Part shown: one piece after another, positions 28,473 through 39,847 of the stretch
Layout of the letters: the number at the start of each line of letters is the position of its first letter
Position numbering within the stretch: the first letter of the stretch is position 1
Origin: Schaalia canis
GTDB lineage: Bacteria; Actinomycetota; Actinomycetes; Actinomycetales; Actinomycetaceae
DNA: 64,000 bases
Reading direction: 5' to 3'
NCBI RefSeq assembly: GCF_003858455.1
Contig: NZ_RQZF01000009.1
Span: 80,936 to 144,935, forward strand
The notes under the pieces: model-generated
The model's database searches: none
Told to the model about the DNA's origin: nothing
What the model saw: only the letters and a program-made list of their open reading frames with translations
Made by a program: the position numbers and the translations under genes

Positions 28473-29695
28473 CAGCGCACCTGTGTGCCGCGGCGCCACA
28501 CAGACACCACAGACAATTCGCCATCAACGGCGACGACATCAGCCTTGCGACCGGCCTCAAGGCGACCAACGCTCGTATCACCAAGAATGGCCGCACCCGT
28601 CTCGGTTGCCATGTAGACAGCATCAATCAAGGGAATCTGCGCCTGCTGGACAGCAACGCGCACACAGTCCATCAAGTGTGCGGTACCTCCAGCAATGGAA
28701 TCACCCTCAGCTAAGCGGGCAACACCCGCCTCCACACGCACCTTCTGAGGGCCAAGCTGGTATTCGCCGTCAGCCATACCCGCTGCGGCCATTGCGTCGG
28801 TGACAAATACGCACTGTTCACGACCAAGGATGGTGTAGACCTCACGAACAATCGCAGGATCAAGATGAATACCATCGCAGATCATTTCGACAACGGCGCC
28901 GCCCTGGGAAGAATCGGCCAGGAACTCAGCAATCGGGCCGGGGTCACGGTGATGCAAAGGACGCATCCCATTAAAAAGATGGGTGACAGTCGCACGATCG
29001 GAACGACGGCATGGTGTGCGGTCAAGGACCTCGCGGGAATATTCAAGGGCTGCCTTTGCGGCAGCAGGATCGGCGTCAGTGTGGCCCCACGACGGCAAAG
29101 CGCCACCCTCAATCAGGACATCCACAACGGAGCCCTCACCGATCATGCCAGGCTTTTCTGGCGCAAGAGTCATGGTGACTGTATTGCCGTTGGTAGCCTC
29201 AATCAGGCGGGCAGTCAGCTTGGGATCGGGGTCAATGATGTAAGTACCATCTTGCGCGCCCTTACGCTCGTGGGAAACGAATGGCCCTTCAAAGTGGATG
29301 CCTGCAAGTTCGCCCTCGTCAGTGAGGGCCCCCAGCAAAGTGGCACGCTCAACGAGAACGTCAGGGGCGGCCGTCACCGTCGAAGCAACAAGAGTGGTCG
29401 TACCGTGAGCGCGGTGTTCGTTAATGGCGACCATCGCTTGTTCACGGGTGGAAGCATTGGGGAAAGACTCACCGCCGCCACCGTGGCAGTGGACATCAAC
29501 CAGGCCCGGCATATAGGTCAGACCAGAGTGAGGAGTGCTGCTGAGGAGATCAGCATATTCAGGATGCTGTGCAACAACAGCGTCACGCTCACCAACAGCG
29601 GTGATAGTGTCACCAGCGCACAGGATAAGTCCGTCTTCACAGAGGGTATCGGGCAGGATCACACGTCCACGAAGGACCAGCACGTTGTCAGACAT
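28472..29695 (-). CDS. nagA: N-acetylglucosamine-6-phosphate deacetylase
   Basis: Amidohydrolase converting GlcNAc-6-P to GlcN-6-P in amino-sugar recycling; 407 residues. PGLVDVHCHGGGGESF has the HxH-type metal site, HFEGPF the metal-binding Glu, WGHTDAD and THLFNGMRPLHHRDPG the conserved His residues, and FVTDAMAAAGM the catalytic Asp. The start at 29695 has GGGAAT/GGAAGA upstream and leaves out 16 codons that do not match the family. nagB is not adjacent. The amino-sugar source may be cell-wall turnover or host glycans. Confidence 0.93.
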   Translation of the reverse strand: MSDNVLVLRGRVILPDTLCEDGLILCAGDTITAVGERDAVVAQHPEYADLLSSTPHSGLTYMPGLVDVHCHGGGGESFPNASTREQAMVAINEHRAHGTTTLVASTVTAAPDVLVERATLLGALTDEGELAGIHFEGPFVSHERKGAQDGTYIIDPDPKLTARLIEATNGNTVTMTLAPEKPGMIGEGSVVDVLIEGGALPSWGHTDADPAAAKAALEYSREVLDRTPCRRSDRATVTHLFNGMRPLHHRDPGPIAEFLADSSQGGAVVEMICDGIHLDPAIVREVYTILGREQCVFVTDAMAAAGMADGEYQLGPQKVRVEAGVARLAEGDSIAGGTAHLMDCVRVAVQQAQIPLIDAVYMATETGAAILGDTSVGRLEAGRKADVVAVDGELSVVSVWRRGTQVR

Positions 29696-29798
29696 ATTCC
29701 CATCTTCCCACTTTTCAGCCGCTGCCCAAAGCACTTGGCGCAAACGTCGTCAAAAGACGTCATATTGCTGTCACATCAGTCTCGAAAGGGTCTTTCCC

Positions 29799-31076
29799 TC
29801 AACTCCCATTTCCCTCAACTCCCAGCCGCTCCCGCATGTCGGCAATCGCCATGCGCACGCGCTGATCCATATCTTCGGTCACATGAATGTCCTGAGCCCA
29901 CAACAGTCCCTTATTCACCGGGTTAACAGCAATCACGCGGCCGCCCTCGACAAGCAAAGGTCGGAAAAGCCCATTATTCGTGGGGCAAATCAGCTTCTCC
30001 CCCGCCGCATCGGTCAGACTCAAACGGTTCTTAAATCCAACATGCAATTCCTCGAAGGAGGGAAGGTAGTGCAGGGCTTCTGCCTCCTGACGATTCTCGC
30101 TGAGAATATCAAGCAAATCAGCCCGCATCACATAGAATCCGCGCATCCCCACTCCCCCAGCGTGCTTCGTCCTGGCAGTCCCCGAAGCAGTAGCTGAAGG
30201 GGCATGCGTGCACAGTTCAACACCAACTTCAACGTCGCCCTCGTAGACCGCTCGCACCCACACCAGGGGGCCGATGGCAATTCCGCCCGTCGTGCCTGCA
30301 GGTGACGAGGCCGATGCCTCCACCGCGTGACGCAGGGCGCGCGCACTGACGCTTACACTCAGCCCCGTCCATCGTGCAAGGTCAGCGGCACATACCGGGC
30401 CATGTCCCCACGCATATCGGGCGGCAATCTGCGCCAAAGCCGCATCATGATTTGCCTGGCCAAAGGCCACCCCAACACCCACCGGACTTGAATCCGCATC
30501 AGGAAGCTGCGTCGCATCCACGATGAGGTGTTCCCCTGCGACCTGCTGCGCTCCCACAGCTATCCCCTCAATATGGAGGCGCAGCAGGAAAGCACGTCTG
30601 CGCGCCTGAGCGTCTTCCGAAGCAGGATCAATAAGTCCGTCCTCTTCCCACGCACGACGCAGATCGGCACGAGTGGCTCCACCTGTGCGGGCGATGACCT
30701 CAGTGGCAATATCGGCGCTGCGAGTCAGCTCAGCATCGGTGAAACGAGAGGGGCCGTATCGGTGCGCCAGCGCAGCTCGCAGCCAGTGGTGATCCTCACG
30801 GGTGGAAATGTGGACGGTGCCCCGCATCGGCCACGAACGAAGAATCTGGTGACTGGCGAAAGCCTGCCACACGGCTGCTGCATCCGTCCCTGATGTCTCG
30901 CGGGGCCCCTGTGTTGACAGTCGCGCGGCAATGGCATGAGGAACGGCTGACACCTGCTGACCCTGCATTGCCAAAAGGGAGCGCACGACCTGTGCAGGTG
31001 TGGAAGTGCGTGTGGCCTCGACAAGGCCCAGTGAACACATCCGCAGGAGGGAAAACTCATTAGACATGGACGACAC
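29799..31076 (-). CDS. AlkZ/YcaQ-like winged-helix DNA glycosylase
   Basis: 425 residues of the HTH_42 family, three winged-helix units and a C-terminal beta-barrel. LLAMQGQQVSAVP carries a Q-x-Q motif where AlkZ has its catalytic pair, and RSWPMRGTVHIST is the second hallmark. AlkZ-type enzymes excise alkylated or cross-linked bases. It is 23 nt downstream of nucS on the same strand, placing two DNA-repair genes together. Start could be 31076 (GTG) or ATG at 31067; no strong ribosome site is seen for either. Confidence 0.78.
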   Translation of the reverse strand: MSSMSNEFSLLRMCSLGLVEATRTSTPAQVVRSLLAMQGQQVSAVPHAIAARLSTQGPRETSGTDAAAVWQAFASHQILRSWPMRGTVHISTREDHHWLRAALAHRYGPSRFTDAELTRSADIATEVIARTGGATRADLRRAWEEDGLIDPASEDAQARRRAFLLRLHIEGIAVGAQQVAGEHLIVDATQLPDADSSPVGVGVAFGQANHDAALAQIAARYAWGHGPVCAADLARWTGLSVSVSARALRHAVEASASSPAGTTGGIAIGPLVWVRAVYEGDVEVGVELCTHAPSATASGTARTKHAGGVGMRGFYVMRADLLDILSENRQEAEALHYLPSFEELHVGFKNRLSLTDAAGEKLICPTNNGLFRPLLVEGGRVIAVNPVNKGLLWAQDIHVTEDMDQRVRMAIADMRERLGVEGNGS

Positions 31077-31099
31077 CCAGTGGACGTGGCGGGAGGCTT

Positions 31100-31801
31100 T
31101 CAGAACAGGCGTGACTCGACATCGTCCACGCCCCGCATCGCGTCATAGTCCAAGATCATGCACTCAATGCCGCGATCTTCAGCCAAGGTTCGTGCCTGCT
31201 TGGTAATTTCCTGAGCGGCAAAAATACCGCGCACGCCTTCCAAAAGCGGATCGCGCGAGAGTAACGCCAGGTAGCGGGTAAGCTGCTCCACGCCGTCAAT
31301 CCCTCCACGACGCTTCACCTCGATCGCCACATGAACGCCATCAGCGTCACGAACCAACAGATCAACCGGGCCGATTGCCGTCGGGTACTCGCGGCGGACA
31401 AGCTCCCAGCCGCGCCCCAGCAAGGTTGCGACCTGCTCAGAGAGTAGATGCTGAAGATGAGCCTCAACACCGTCTTTCACCAAGCCTGGATCAACGCCGA
31501 GATCTTCGGTCACATCGTGAAGAATCTCGTGAATACGAATAACGAGCTTATCGTCGCTCTTTGCTGCTTGAACGGTCCACACTTCCTGAGTGCTGTCACT
31601 CAGGTGGTCATCCTCGTGCGGCTCCGACACAGTCACCGTACACGGAGCCGTCATCCAGTTCAGTGGCTTGTAGGACCCTCCCTCAGAATGGATCAGAACT
31701 GAGCCGTCGCCCTTGAGCATAATGACGCGCAGGGCAGGGTCAAGGTGGGCGGTGAGGCGACCGGAATAATCAACGGTGCAACGGGTAAAGACAACACGCA
31801 C
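31100..31801 (-). CDS. nucS: Mismatch endonuclease NucS/EndoMS
   Basis: 233-residue RecB-fold endonuclease that cuts both strands at mismatches and replaces MutS/MutL in actinobacteria and archaea. An N-terminal dimerisation domain (about 1-120) precedes the nuclease, with [24 protein letters not shown] (D-x-n-E-x-K catalytic core) and VEQLTRYL. The start GTG (31801) lies 7 nt from a TAGGCT box with no Shine-Dalgarno, hence probably leaderless. The C-terminus ends ESRLF, which resembles a beta-clamp-binding tail. Confidence 0.94.
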   Translation of the reverse strand: MRVVFTRCTVDYSGRLTAHLDPALRVIMLKGDGSVLIHSEGGSYKPLNWMTAPCTVTVSEPHEDDHLSDSTQEVWTVQAAKSDDKLVIRIHEILHDVTEDLGVDPGLVKDGVEAHLQHLLSEQVATLLGRGWELVRREYPTAIGPVDLLVRDADGVHVAIEVKRRGGIDGVEQLTRYLALLSRDPLLEGVRGIFAAQEITKQARTLAEDRGIECMILDYDAMRGVDDVESRLF

Positions 31802-31808
31802 GCAGGTG

Positions 31809-31814
31809 AGCCTA
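31809..31814 (-). promoter_or_regulatory. -10 box of leaderless nucS
   Basis: On the minus strand TAGGCT (31814 to 31809) is followed by 7 nt and the GTG of nucS. It overlaps the last codons of no gene, lying just before the DUF2550 stop region at 31830. Confidence 0.55.
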
Positions 31815-31829
31815 CCGCATGACGCGCGC

Positions 31830-32240
31830 TTAGAAGGCCGTATGGTGAGGCGCGCCGGATTCTACCCAGGACACTAAACCGTTGAAAGTCTGCGGATCGA
31901 CGGCAAGATCCCACTGTTCATCACCAGAGGTGATAGTGACCTCAAGCATGCCATCGACAGTGCCATGAGGTCGGGCAGGAGAAAGCTCAAGAGTGCGACG
32001 CGCCAACACAAAATAAGGGCGATTCGACATTGACACAAGGCGATACCACGTCAGGGTTTCCGCTCCGTACTGGCCAACACCCGCATACCACTTACCATCG
32101 TCGCCCACTTGAAGGGCAGAAGAAAAAGAACCGATTGTTCGGTTCAAACGCTGTGCGCGCACATTAATAAACACCAGGGCCAGAACTGCCAGTACACCAA
32201 GTACAGCAAGTACCCACCCAAGAACACCCAGAGGTGTCAT
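31830..32240 (-). CDS. DUF2550 membrane protein
   Basis: 136 residues: an N-terminal membrane helix (about 6-28, [18 protein letters not shown]) and a globular C-terminal domain with [18 protein letters not shown]. This matches DUF2550, found in actinobacteria just after the ATP synthase operon; function unknown. AAAGGGA six nt before the ATG at 32240 supports that start over an upstream ATG at 32255. A TATACT box (rc of 32288-32293) sits directly behind the atp terminator and may be its promoter. Confidence 0.8.
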   Translation of the reverse strand: MTPLGVLGWVLAVLGVLAVLALVFINVRAQRLNRTIGSFSSALQVGDDGKWYAGVGQYGAETLTWYRLVSMSNRPYFVLARRTLELSPARPHGTVDGMLEVTITSGDEQWDLAVDPQTFNGLVSWVESGAPHHTAF

Positions 32241-32295
32241 GACAGTCCCTTTCATCTCGGGCCCGAAGGCCAGGCCGTTGTGATGTGAGTATAAA

Positions 32296-32337
32296 TGAAG
32301 GGTGGTTGGTCCTTTTACCAGGACCAACCACCCTTCA
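32296..32337 (-). terminator. Intrinsic terminator of the ATP synthase operon
   Basis: A perfect 17-bp stem (32296-32312 with 32321-32337, 8-nt loop) lies 5 nt beyond the atpC stop on the minus strand and is followed by TTTATACTC. The same T-rich tail contains a TATACT box that may start the DUF2550 transcript. Confidence 0.85.
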
Positions 32338-32341
32338 GTGT

Positions 32342-32604
32342 TCAGGATTCGAAACCGCTATTTGCGACCACGGTGACAAAGTCAGAGTCAACAGAGACAA
32401 AACCCCCGTCTACGGTGAAATGCCGCTTCTGACCGTCAGTGGTGCTCAGGGTCATCTGTCCGTTACCGAGAGCAGCCAGCAGAGGCTGACGGCGCGGCAA
32501 GATACCGAGGGAGCCGTCAAGGATCGGCACCTGGACCTGCGTGCACACGCCATTCCAGAGGCGTCCCTCAGCGGAGACAACCTCAACTTGGAGAACCCCA
32601 GCCA

Positions 32605-32605
<1 letters not shown>
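32342..32605 (-). CDS. atpC: ATP synthase epsilon subunit, short form
   Basis: 87 residues; only the N-terminal beta-sandwich of epsilon is present (LQVEVVSAEGRLWNG..., DGSLGILPRRQPLLAAL, FTVDGGFVSVDSDFVTVVAN). The C-terminal two-helix domain of about 45 residues that inhibits ATP hydrolysis is missing. The frame ends with a normal stop just before the operon terminator, so this is a natural short form rather than a break. Start overlaps the atpD stop by 1 nt. Confidence 0.93.
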
Positions 32606-34080
<1,475 letters not shown>

Positions 34081-35010
34081 TCAGCCCTGAACCAGTGCGT
34101 CGGCCCCGCCAACGATCTCGCTAATTTCTTGCGTGATCTCCGCCTGACGGGCCGAGTTGGCCAGGCGCGTGTACTTAGTGATGAGCTCTTCAGCGTTGTC
34201 CACAGCGGTACGCATAGCACGCTGACGAGAAGCCAGCTCCGATGCGGCTGCCTGCAAAAGGACGTTATGGATGCGGCTCTCCATGTAGAGGGGGAGCAAG
34301 CCATCCAGAACGGCCTCAGCCGAAGGAATGAACTCGTATTCGGGGAAGGTCAGATCGGGGTTGTCAGTCCACCCCAGCTCACCTCCGCGTTCCTCATCCG
34401 AGATAGGAGTGTCAACGATGGTCAGGGGCATCATCTGACGGACGTCAGGAACCTGACTCATCATCGACTTGAAGCGCGTGTAGACAAGGTGAACCTCAGA
34501 CACTGCTGTCACCGGATCTTTATCCAGGAAGCGCGCAAGCAGTTCTGCGGCGATCTCGCGGCTGGTTGTCACCGTTGGCGAGTCCGACTCCCCTTCCCAG
34601 GCGCGCTCAATCGGCACGTTACGGAAACGGAAGTAGCTCTGGGCGCGTCGGCCACAGGCGTAGAGCACAGGCTCCTTGCCCTCTGCGCGCAGACGGGAGA
34701 TCAAACGCTCCGTCTCACGCAGGATTGTTGCCGAATAGGCACCCGCCATACCGCGGTCTGCGGCCACAACAAGCACAGCCACGCGCGAGGTGTCCTCGCG
34801 ATGAACAGTGAGCGGATGATCCAAGTCCGTGTGGACGGCCACTGCCGCCACAGCTTGGGTCAAAGCCTTCTCGTAGGGGCCAAGCTCCGCCGCCGCGCGG
34901 CGAGCCGAGCCGATACGAGAGGCTGCGATCATCTCCATCGCGCGGAAGACCTTGCTCAGCGTTCGCGTAGATGCGATCCGCTGCTTGTAGATCCTCTGCT
35001 GACCACCCAT
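34081..35010 (-). CDS. atpG: ATP synthase gamma subunit
   Basis: Central rotor stalk of F1, 309 residues. KQRIASTRTLSKVFRAMEMIAASRIGSARR is the conserved N-terminal helix; LVVAADRGMAGAYSATILRE is the DRGLCGxxN-type segment; RQAEITQEISEIVGGADAL is the C-terminal helix. Slightly long, as usual in actinobacteria (an insert near 210-240 with DEERGGELGW). It follows atpA by 3 nt. Confidence 0.97.
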   Translation of the reverse strand: MGGQQRIYKQRIASTRTLSKVFRAMEMIAASRIGSARRAAAELGPYEKALTQAVAAVAVHTDLDHPLTVHREDTSRVAVLVVAADRGMAGAYSATILRETERLISRLRAEGKEPVLYACGRRAQSYFRFRNVPIERAWEGESDSPTVTTSREIAAELLARFLDKDPVTAVSEVHLVYTRFKSMMSQVPDVRQMMPLTIVDTPISDEERGGELGWTDNPDLTFPEYEFIPSAEAVLDGLLPLYMESRIHNVLLQAAASELASRQRAMRTAVDNAEELITKYTRLANSARQAEITQEISEIVGGADALVQG

Positions 35011-35013
35011 GCG

Positions 35014-36648
35014 TCAGGCCTTTCCGCCAGCGCGACGAACGGTGATCTCTTCGCGGGATTGCTCAGCTTCAACCTCGGAATCGTCAAGATCCATCGCACC
35101 ACGGGCGCTCACCCACTGGGTGTGGAACTCTTCGACAGCAGCCTTCAGTTCAGCTTCCGTTTCGTCACTGAGCACACCGGTTTCGGTGATAGTAGTCAGC
35201 ACCGAGGAGTTCTGGCGCAGGTAGTCAAGCAAACGAGCTTCGAAGGGAAGGACATCTGCGACGTCAAGGTCATCAAGGTAGCCGTTGGTACCTGCCCAGA
35301 TAGAGGCCACCTGATCGGCCACGTCGTAGGGCGAGTTCTGAGGCTGCTTGAGCAGCTCCATCAGACGCTCACCGCGGATGAGCTGCCTACGGGTCACAGC
35401 ATCAAGGTCAGAGGCGAACATGGCAAAGGCTGCCATTGAGCGGTACTGAGCCAGGGTGAGCTTCAAGGTACCGGCAACCTTCTTCATGGCCTTAATCTGA
35501 GCGTCGCCACCAACTCGAGACACCGAAATACCCACGTCCACAGCGGGACGCTGGTTGGAGTTGAACAGGTCGGACTGAAGGAAGATCTGACCATCGGTAA
35601 TGGAAATAACGTTGGTCGGAATGTAGGCCGACACGTCATTTGCCTTGGTTTCAATGATGGGCAGGCCCGTCATCGAACCGGCACCGAGTTCGTCAGAGAG
35701 CTTCGCACAACGCTCCAGCAGACGGGAGTGCAGGTAGAAGACGTCGCCGGGGTATGCTTCGCGGCCCGGGGGACGGCGCAGCAGCAGGGAGACGGCGCGG
35801 TATGCTTCTGCCTGCTTGGACAGGTCATCAAAGACGATAAGGACATGCTTGCCCTGGTACATCCAGTGCTGGCCGATAGCCGAGCCGGTGTAGGGAGCCA
35901 TGTACTTGTAGCCTGCGGGGTCAGAGGCTGGGGAGGCCACGATCGTCGTGTACTCCATTGCACCGGCATCTTCCAAGGTCGAACGCACCGAGGCGATGGT
36001 AGAGCCCTTCTGACCCACAGCAACGTAGATGCAGCGCACCTGCTTAGTGGGGTCACCCGACTTCCAGTTCTCACGCTGGTTGAGAATGGTATCGATGGCG
36101 ATAGCGGTCTTACCGGTCTGACGGTCACCGATGATGAGCTGGCGCTGACCACGGCCAATCGGGATCATTGAGTCGATGGCTTTCAAGCCGGTCTGGAGGG
36201 GCTCGTGCACCGACTTACGCATCATAACGCCGGGAGCCTGGAGTTCCAGAGCGCGACGTCCGTCAAGATCGGTAATCTCGCCTAGGCCGTCAATGGGGCG
36301 GCCCAGTGGATCCACGGTGCGGCCCAGGTAGCCGTCGCCAACGGGAACGGAGAGAACCTCGCCCGTTCGGTGAACAATTTGACCTTCTTCAATATTGGAG
36401 AAGTCGCCCAGGACCACAGCGCCGATCTCACGCTGATCGAGGTTCATGGCCACGCCCAGCGTGCCGTCCTCGAATCGCAGGAGCTCATTGGCCATAGTGC
36501 CGGGAAGTCCCTCAACGCGGGCGATACCGTCGGCGGTCTCGGTGACGTAGCCGACCTCTTCGGTGGCAACCTCAGAGGGACGGTAGGAGTCCACGAAGGA
36601 GTCCAGAGCCGCCCGGATCTCCTCGGGACTGATGGAAAGATCAGCCAT
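35014..36648 (-). CDS. atpA: ATP synthase alpha subunit
   Basis: Non-catalytic nucleotide-binding subunit of F1, 544 residues. P-loop [31 protein letters not shown], the signature [18 protein letters not shown] and a charged C-terminal tail of about 30 residues typical of actinobacteria are visible. It is preceded by a 42-nt spacer after atpH and an AAGGA site. Confidence 0.98.
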   Translation of the reverse strand: MADLSISPEEIRAALDSFVDSYRPSEVATEEVGYVTETADGIARVEGLPGTMANELLRFEDGTLGVAMNLDQREIGAVVLGDFSNIEEGQIVHRTGEVLSVPVGDGYLGRTVDPLGRPIDGLGEITDLDGRRALELQAPGVMMRKSVHEPLQTGLKAIDSMIPIGRGQRQLIIGDRQTGKTAIAIDTILNQRENWKSGDPTKQVRCIYVAVGQKGSTIASVRSTLEDAGAMEYTTIVASPASDPAGYKYMAPYTGSAIGQHWMYQGKHVLIVFDDLSKQAEAYRAVSLLLRRPPGREAYPGDVFYLHSRLLERCAKLSDELGAGSMTGLPIIETKANDVSAYIPTNVISITDGQIFLQSDLFNSNQRPAVDVGISVSRVGGDAQIKAMKKVAGTLKLTLAQYRSMAAFAMFASDLDAVTRRQLIRGERLMELLKQPQNSPYDVADQVASIWAGTNGYLDDLDVADVLPFEARLLDYLRQNSSVLTTITETGVLSDETEAELKAAVEEFHTQWVSARGAMDLDDSEVEAEQSREEITVRRAGGKA

Positions 36649-36690
36649 TGAGCATTCCTTCTGTGAGCAGTGTGTGTACGTGTGGGGTGG

Positions 36691-37515
36691 TCAGCGGGAG
36701 CCAACCAGTGCGCGACGCAGATCGTTGAGCTGCGTCTGAATGGAGGAATCGAGTGCGGTATTACCGACCTCAAAGCGGAAACCGCCAACGAGAGCCGGAT
36801 CGATCGACACGGTCAAGGTGACATCGCGACCAAGCTTGCAGGTCAGCACTGCACGAAGACGCTCAATCTGAGCATCCGTCATGGGTGCGGCTGCCTGCAC
36901 CGACACAAGCACGCTATTCATCATCGATGCAGCGCGCTCAGCGAAACGGCGCAAGGTCGAAAGCAGTCGTCCATGGGAGGTGCGGCCAACGCCTCGGCGC
37001 ACCAGTCGCATGGTCCACTTGGTCAGCTGATCCTTAAAGATCGACTGCGCGAGGTCGCCACGCTCGTGGCGATTTCCGTGTCCCATATCCGAAAGCTCAA
37101 GCCTCAGATCGCGATAATCTGCCAGGAAGTCAGCAACTGCAAAGAGCTCCTGACCAACAGTTTCCAGAGCATCATTGCGGCGAGCGTCTTCCATGGTGGC
37201 GATGATGCCCAGAACTTCGCAGGCATCGTGCAGATCCATAGGATCTGACCAATGCGATGCGACCAGGTCGTCGAGGACGGTTGCGGTGGTAGCAGTCACC
37301 ACCGAGCCGACGGCGCCTCGTGAAAGAGTGCGCTTGTCATCGACAGAACGAGCCGGGTCAGTCATGCCTCGACGCAGGCGAGCATCTTCGCGGACGAGGT
37401 CGGAAAGACCGAAGAAATCCTCAGCAACGCGCATCGCATCCACCCCGGGCTGAGCCAGGGCGGCGTTCAATGTGCGAGTAGCGCTTGCGAGCGCCACTTC
37501 TCCCGAGGTTCTCAT
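36691..37515 (-). CDS. atpH: ATP synthase delta subunit
   Basis: Peripheral-stalk subunit joining F1 to b. 274 residues, longer than the 180 of E. coli but usual for actinobacteria. The N-terminal helical part has LVREDARLRRGMTDPARSVDDKRTL; the C-terminal beta part ends VSIDPALVGGFRFEVGNTALDSS, matching the conserved delta tail (V-D-P-x-L-I-G-G-x). The ATG shares one base with the atpF stop. Confidence 0.95.
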   Translation of the reverse strand: MRTSGEVALASATRTLNAALAQPGVDAMRVAEDFFGLSDLVREDARLRRGMTDPARSVDDKRTLSRGAVGSVVTATTATVLDDLVASHWSDPMDLHDACEVLGIIATMEDARRNDALETVGQELFAVADFLADYRDLRLELSDMGHGNRHERGDLAQSIFKDQLTKWTMRLVRRGVGRTSHGRLLSTLRRFAERAASMMNSVLVSVQAAAPMTDAQIERLRAVLTCKLGRDVTLTVSIDPALVGGFRFEVGNTALDSSIQTQLNDLRRALVGSR

Positions 37516-38080
37516 CAGTTCACTCCACCTACCGGGGCTGCGGCCGTTTCCTTCTCAAGATCGTCAAGGAAACGATCAACAACGCGTGCAGTCAGGGCCG
37601 TGTCACTCAGGTGCTCACCGACGATCTTTTCTGCCAATTGGGTGGCAAGAATACCGACCTCGGTCCGCAGGGTACCTTCAGCAGCGGCGCGCTCCGCTTC
37701 AATCTGACGCTGAGCGTTTTCAAGAATACGGGCGGCTTCAGCCTGGGCCTCATCGCGAGCGGCGGCAACAATACCCTTAGCTTCTTCACTGGCGCGGTCA
37801 CGGATGGAGTGCGCCTCGGCGTTTGCCTCGCGCAGCATCTCTTCGCGCTGACGCTCAGCGGAAGCTGCGTCTGCCTTAGCCTTCTCGGCAGCGCCGAGGC
37901 CTTCTTCAATCTTCGCCTGACGCTCATCAAGCATGGCGTAGATCTTCGGCAGGGCGTACTTTCCGACGAGCACCCAGATGAGAAGCAGGATCAGTGCTGC
38001 ATAGAAAACTTCGTACAGCGGGGGAAGAATGACGGAGTTCTCCGCCCCGTGGTCCCCCGCTGCTGCCAGGAGGGTCTTCA

Positions 38081-38081
<1 letters not shown>
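37515..38081 (-). CDS. atpF: ATP synthase b subunit
   Basis: Membrane-anchored peripheral stalk, 188 residues: one membrane helix (about 20-40, LYEVFYAALILLLIWVLVGKYALP) and a long Ala/Glu/Arg coiled coil. ATG at 38081 shares its A with the atpE stop TGA; a GTG one codon earlier is an alternative. Confidence 0.95.
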
Positions 38082-38344
<263 letters not shown>

Positions 38345-39226
38345 TCAGTGACTTTCGACGGACAGCTTGATGTACACGGCTGAGAGGATCGTGAAGATGT
38401 AGGCCTGCAAGAAGGCCACGAAAATCTCAAAGACCGTCATAACAACCATGGCCAGGCCTGTGAGGGCCGCGACCGAGGTCATCGCATTGAGTTCAGACAG
38501 GAGAACGGCCGTACCAAAGTAGGACATGCCCAACAGGATGTGGCCGACGAGCATATTGCTCAAAAGACGCAGGGTGAGCGTCACAGGACGCACCACGAAG
38601 TTCGACAGGAACTCGATGGGCGTGATGATCAGGTACATGAGTGCGGGAAGACCTGAAGGCATGAGCTGAGACTTGAAGAAGTGCCCCGCGCCCTGCGCGC
38701 GAATACCCGCACCAATGAAGGTGATGTAGGTGAAGAGGGCGAACATCATCGGCACTGCAACTACAGAAGTAGCAGCGATATTAATACCGGGAAGAATGCC
38801 CGAGATGTTCATGAAGAGAATGCCCATGAAGGCCATGGCCAGGTAGGGCGCGTAGCGGCGTCCAAGCTTGGGGCCTAGCATTTCCACGGCGATGTTGCCT
38901 CGAATGAACTCTGCGATGAGTTCCATCATTGCCTGGCCGCGACCAGGCACAAGGCTGAGGTTGCGCACGGCAAGAAGAGCAACAACGCAGAGGAGGCCGC
39001 CCATAATGAAGCGTGCAAGGGTCAGGCGATTGAACTCAAAGAGCGTGCCTTCACCAAAGATGGCTGCCGGGAAGAAATCACCGATGCCCGGAGCGTGTGG
39101 AGCCTGTGTGAAAGCAGGAATGGCCGTGAGAGCCAGAACAGCCAGGATCAGTGCCAAGACCACCCAGTACCAGAGGGGGGTGCGGTAGGCGCGGGTTGAC
39201 TCAGCCTCGGTCGTGGTGATCGTCAA
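38345..39226 (-). CDS. atpB: ATP synthase a subunit
   Basis: Proton-channel subunit of Fo, 293 residues, five to six membrane segments. MELIAEFIRGNIAVEMLG, PTIxxFxxN-like EFLSNFVVRPVTLTLRLLSNMLVGHILL (with the essential Arg) and VFEIFVAFLQAYIFTILSAVYI are the family hallmarks. The only fitting start is a TTG at 39226 with GGAAGGA 7 nt upstream, an uncommon start codon that may lower its expression. Confidence 0.95.
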   Translation of the reverse strand: MTITTTEAESTRAYRTPLWYWVVLALILAVLALTAIPAFTQAPHAPGIGDFFPAAIFGEGTLFEFNRLTLARFIMGGLLCVVALLAVRNLSLVPGRGQAMMELIAEFIRGNIAVEMLGPKLGRRYAPYLAMAFMGILFMNISGILPGINIAATSVVAVPMMFALFTYITFIGAGIRAQGAGHFFKSQLMPSGLPALMYLIITPIEFLSNFVVRPVTLTLRLLSNMLVGHILLGMSYFGTAVLLSELNAMTSVAALTGLAMVVMTVFEIFVAFLQAYIFTILSAVYIKLSVESH

Positions 39227-39349
39227 CAGGGTATCCTTCCGGACTCTTCAGGCGTCGATGACTGACGGCGTAACTACAAGGGCGAAAATAACAGCCAGAG
39301 ATAACTGTACCAGTCCCGTCAAGGGTTCTGGATGCCATCTCATTGAATG

Positions 39350-39847
39350 TTAGTGGGACGTGTCCAACGGCACGACGTTGAGGATGCGCGCGCGGCTCAA
39401 CATCCACACTTCAGCAAGAGTTGACAGCAGGATCATGATGATGAGAGCGACCCCAATAATGCGCACCTCGGCGCCCGCCAAGCGCCCTCCGATAAGGGAA
39501 AAGGCAACAATCAAAATCCGACCAAGGTAGCCAATCCCCAGCCATGCGGGCAGTGATGCCTGCGCAGCGTTGAATACACGTTTCACAATGCCAACAGAAA
39601 AGAAAGCCATTGCTGCCACGGATGCCATTGCCCAAAGGCCGGTCAACCCCCTCAGATCAGATGAGGCCACCATCATCCACACGCCGATGCCCAGTATGAC
39701 CAGCGCCCCCAGCACAAGGGTAACGACCCGGATTCTCTCTCCGGCACGCTGAAGCGCAGGATTCCCATGCGTCACCGGCCGGTTCTCATATTCCGCAGAC
39801 TGTGCCTCATCTACGGCATGGCCCTTATTCATGGGGGTGTCGTTCAT
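39350..39847 (-). CDS. AtpI-like membrane protein
   Basis: About 165 residues with a polar 35-residue N-terminus and four hydrophobic segments, immediately before atpB in the atp operon. Position and topology fit the ATP-synthase protein I slot, which helps c-ring assembly; sequence identity to AtpI is not obvious to me. AAAGGA five nt before ATG 39847 fixes the start, which overlaps the wecA 3' end by 23 nt. Confidence 0.65.
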   Translation of the reverse strand: MNDTPMNKGHAVDEAQSAEYENRPVTHGNPALQRAGERIRVVTLVLGALVILGIGVWMMVASSDLRGLTGLWAMASVAAMAFFSVGIVKRVFNAAQASLPAWLGIGYLGRILIVAFSLIGGRLAGAEVRIIGVALIIMILLSTLAEVWMLSRARILNVVPLDTSH

